Origin: Alphaproteobacteria bacterium
GTDB taxonomy: Bacteria; Pseudomonadota; Alphaproteobacteria; Sphingomonadales; Sphingomonadaceae
NCBI GenBank assembly: GCA_005882415.1
Contig: VBAE01000247.1
Span: 1-7,567, forward strand
Length of the DNA: 7,567 bases
Reading direction: 5' to 3'
A program made the translations under genes and the position numbers. The first letter of the stretch is position 1; each line of letters begins with the position of its first letter. Under the pieces are notes generated by a model that made no database searches, was not told the origin of the DNA, and saw nothing but the letters and a program-made list of their open reading frames with translations. Below, piece after piece: positions 6,075 to 7,567 of the stretch.

Positions 6075-6415
6075 TCACAGTAGCCCGCAAGGCCACGTTC
6101 GGACAGAGGCCACTAAGCGAGCGACAGCGACAAACCCGCTCTTCGCACTTGCCTCGGCACGGGTTGGGGACGGCGGGGATACCGGGCGGCGATCCGTTCC
6201 GGCCGTTGCGCCGTCCTTGCCAATCTCCTGTGAAGCGTCGCCGCCCCTTCCGGCTGGGGTGATGGCCGACTGTTCAGTGAGGCACCTCAGCTAGGCGTGT
6301 TGGCCGGCGTCGATCGCGGCGGATAGTGGGGAGCGCCTGCATATCCCTTTGGGCGATCCCTGCGGCCGCTTTTGACTAATTCCGGTCGCCGTCCCCAGCC
6401 CGTGGCGAGGAGGGT
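6075..6415. other. Non-coding stretch between parB and the HEPN gene
   Basis: I see no convincing gene on either strand. Plus-strand frames at 5900-6262 and 6055-6294 are arginine/serine/proline-rich and lack recognisable motifs. Local structure includes the interrupted palindrome TGAGGCACCTCA (6278-6289) enclosed by a possible stem, GGCCGAC 6264-6270 with GTTGGCC 6299-6305 (one G-T pair). The stretch may hold the promoter region of the cassette or the scar of its insertion, but no clear direct repeat marks an attachment site. Confidence 0.4.
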
Positions 6416-6439
6416 GGGGCGGCGCCGAAGCACCGCCCC
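6416..6439 (-). terminator. GC-rich hairpin just after parB, possible terminator
   Basis: GGGGCGG at 6416-6422 pairs perfectly with CCGCCCC at 6433-6439 around a 10-base loop. In parB orientation it begins about 22 bases after the stop codon, the expected place for a terminator or 3' mRNA-stabilising hairpin. No T-run follows, so intrinsic termination is uncertain. Confidence 0.4.
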
Positions 6440-6460
6440 TGAAGTAAGCGGCTGAAGAGG

Positions 6461-7567
6461 TCAGGCCGCTTCGTCGAGTCTCTCGAACGGCTCACCGCCG
6501 TCCGCTTCCGAGTCGCCGACTTCCCTCTCCTGCTCAGCCTCCTCAGTGGGCGGGCCGCCTTCAGGCGCAGCCTCCTCCCAGGGCGGCGTGTCGTCCGGAG
6601 CGGCCGCGACCTGCTTCGGCGCCGGCGCGAACCGCATCGGCTCCGGCAACCAGGCCAGCGCCCGCTTCTTCACCTTCTTGGGTGCGACGGAGCCGGCGAA
6701 GATCCGCTCTGCGGTCTCGCTGAGTTCCGCCTTCTTCGACTTCGAATAGCCGCAGGCGAAGGCAGCGCCGCCGATCTCTTCGAGCGCGGCCAGAGTCACG
6801 CTCTTGGGCGCCCGGTCGAAGAAATTGGCACCGGTCGGCCGCCACCACTTCGCGACGTCGATCCCGAGCAAGCGGCCGAGATGATCGTGGAAGGGACAGG
6901 TTCGTCCGTCGGGAAGGTTGAGGCTCGCTTCCAGCGTTCGTGCGACGGCATGGCCGAGCCAGACCGCTCGCGCCTCGTCTGGGAGGGCCCGGAAGGCGTC
7001 GAAGCGGCCGGCGCGCGTCTCCGCCGCCGTCCAGCTGCGGTCGAGCGCCTCGGCCGCCTCCACGCGGGCGCGGGTCGCCGCCGCGTCCGGCGTCTTGAAG
7101 CCGAACACCGGGTCGGAGGGCGGCAAAGCGACGAGCGAAGATCCGGCCTTCTCCGACGAGTAACCCGCCTCGCGGTCGATCATCAGAAAGATGGCGAGGT
7201 CGAGCGCCAGCCCCGGATCGGCGGCCACGTGGACGGCGAGGATGTCGCGCCGCTGGATCGCGAGCTCATCGGCGAGCGCCTGAGAGAGCGGGATCTGCTT
7301 GACGGATGGGTCCACCAGGACGGCCGGAGCCTCCTGACGGTCCCCCCCGGAGTCGGACCCGCCGGATGCGATCGACTCCTCCGGCTCGTCGGACGGCTCG
7401 ACATAATAGCTCGTCTCGAGGCGTGGCTGCCCGGTTTCGTCGAGCAGCATGAAGGTGCCGACGCGGGGCTTCAGCTCGTCGGGGATCACCGGCGGCTTGT
7501 CCGTGATCGCCTCGATTCGAGCGCCGATCTCCCGCACCCGCACTTCGGCGGCCTCGCGTGCTTCCTC
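6461..7567 (-). CDS. parB: C-terminal part of ParB/RepB/Spo0J-type partition protein, cut by window edge
   Basis: 368 codons are visible up to the TGA at 6461-6463, and the frame stays open through the right edge. A GTG at 7541-7543 is internal, because coding continues upstream of it (EEAREAAEV) without a stop. From memory, the sequence matches the long C-terminal region of sphingomonad plasmid/ICE ParB-like proteins: PDELKPRVGTFMLLDE, RLETSYYVEP, RRDILAVHVAADPGLALDLA, DREAGYSSEK, ARTLEASLNLPDG, FHDHLGRLLGIDVAKWWRPT and LAWLPEPMRF. The ParB nuclease-like (CTPase) domain and helix-turn-helix that bind parS would lie outside the window, so that part is not seen. An acidic, Ser/Gly-rich linker (EESIASGGSDSGG) and an acidic, Pro-rich tail (about the last 60 residues) flank the conserved block. 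The likely role is segregation or maintenance of the mobile element, or regulation of it. It is the upstream backbone gene next to the HEPN/PHP-ATPase cargo. Confidence 0.8.
   Translation of the reverse strand, partial: EEAREAAEVRVREIGARIEAITDKPPVIPDELKPRVGTFMLLDETGQPRLETSYYVEPSDEPEESIASGGSDSGGDRQEAPAVLVDPSVKQIPLSQALADELAIQRRDILAVHVAADPGLALDLAIFLMIDREAGYSSEKAGSSLVALPPSDPVFGFKTPDAAATRARVEAAEALDRSWTAAETRAGRFDAFRALPDEARAVWLGHAVARTLEASLNLPDGRTCPFHDHLGRLLGIDVAKWWRPTGANFFDRAPKSVTLAALEEIGGAAFACGYSKSKKAELSETAERIFAGSVAPKKVKKRALAWLPEPMRFAPAPKQVAAAPDDTPPWEEAAPEGGPPTEEAEQEREVGDSEADGGEPFERLDEAA

Noticed and set aside
6055..6294. Plus-strand frame of 79 codons in the parB-HEPN gap
   Set aside because: Composition is Arg/Ser/Pro-rich, with no motif and no clear ribosome binding site; not enough to call a gene.
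1..7567. tRNA, rRNA, CRISPR array, insertion sequence or LuxI-type synthase
   Set aside because: I looked for these and saw no cloverleaf, regularly spaced repeats, transposase motifs or autoinducer synthase motifs in the window.

Overview
The window is high-GC DNA and looks like an accessory segment (plasmid or integrative element) of an alphaproteobacterium, most likely a sphingomonad. This rests on recognising protein families (ParB-type partition protein, ArdC-type antirestriction protein, N-terminus of a DUF2493/SLOG-type protein, LuxR-type regulator), not on any database search.

Layout. Positions 1-279 (minus strand, runs off the left edge) encode the N-terminus of a probable DUF2493-family protein with a strong ribosome binding site. 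Positions 280-559 are non-coding and very GC-rich, with nested inverted repeats and an imperfect direct repeat that can form two mutually exclusive stems. Positions 560-1498 (minus) encode an ArdC-like antirestriction protein: an ssDNA-binding N-terminal domain plus an HExxH zinc metallopeptidase-like domain. Positions 1499-1796 are a divergent intergenic region with a perfect 18-bp palindrome, a candidate operator. Positions 1797-2540 (plus) encode a LuxR-type quorum-sensing regulator with no synthase gene in the window. Positions 2617-5310 (minus) encode a large PHP-phosphoesterase/SMC-like ATPase fusion of the type called TrlF. Upstream on the same strand, 5429-5998 encodes a small protein with a HEPN ribonuclease-type R-x4-H motif. 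Positions 5999-6460 are non-coding. Positions 6461-7567 (minus, runs off the right edge) encode the C-terminal part of a ParB/RepB/Spo0J-type partition protein.

How the parts may fit together. parB, ardC and the DUF2493-type gene form the maintenance and transfer backbone of a mobile element. The HEPN gene and the PHP-ATPase gene look like a cargo cassette placed between parB and ardC. The HEPN gene has a clear local drop in GC. A DNA-sensing or DNA-cleaving SMC-like ATPase with a nuclease-like PHP domain, next to a small HEPN protein, is the architecture expected of an anti-phage or anti-plasmid abortive system. I consider this pair the most interesting content. The LuxR gene and the palindrome beside ardC suggest that the transfer or antirestriction functions, and possibly the cassette, respond to acyl-homoserine lactones made elsewhere. 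All functional links are inference from sequence motifs and gene order.
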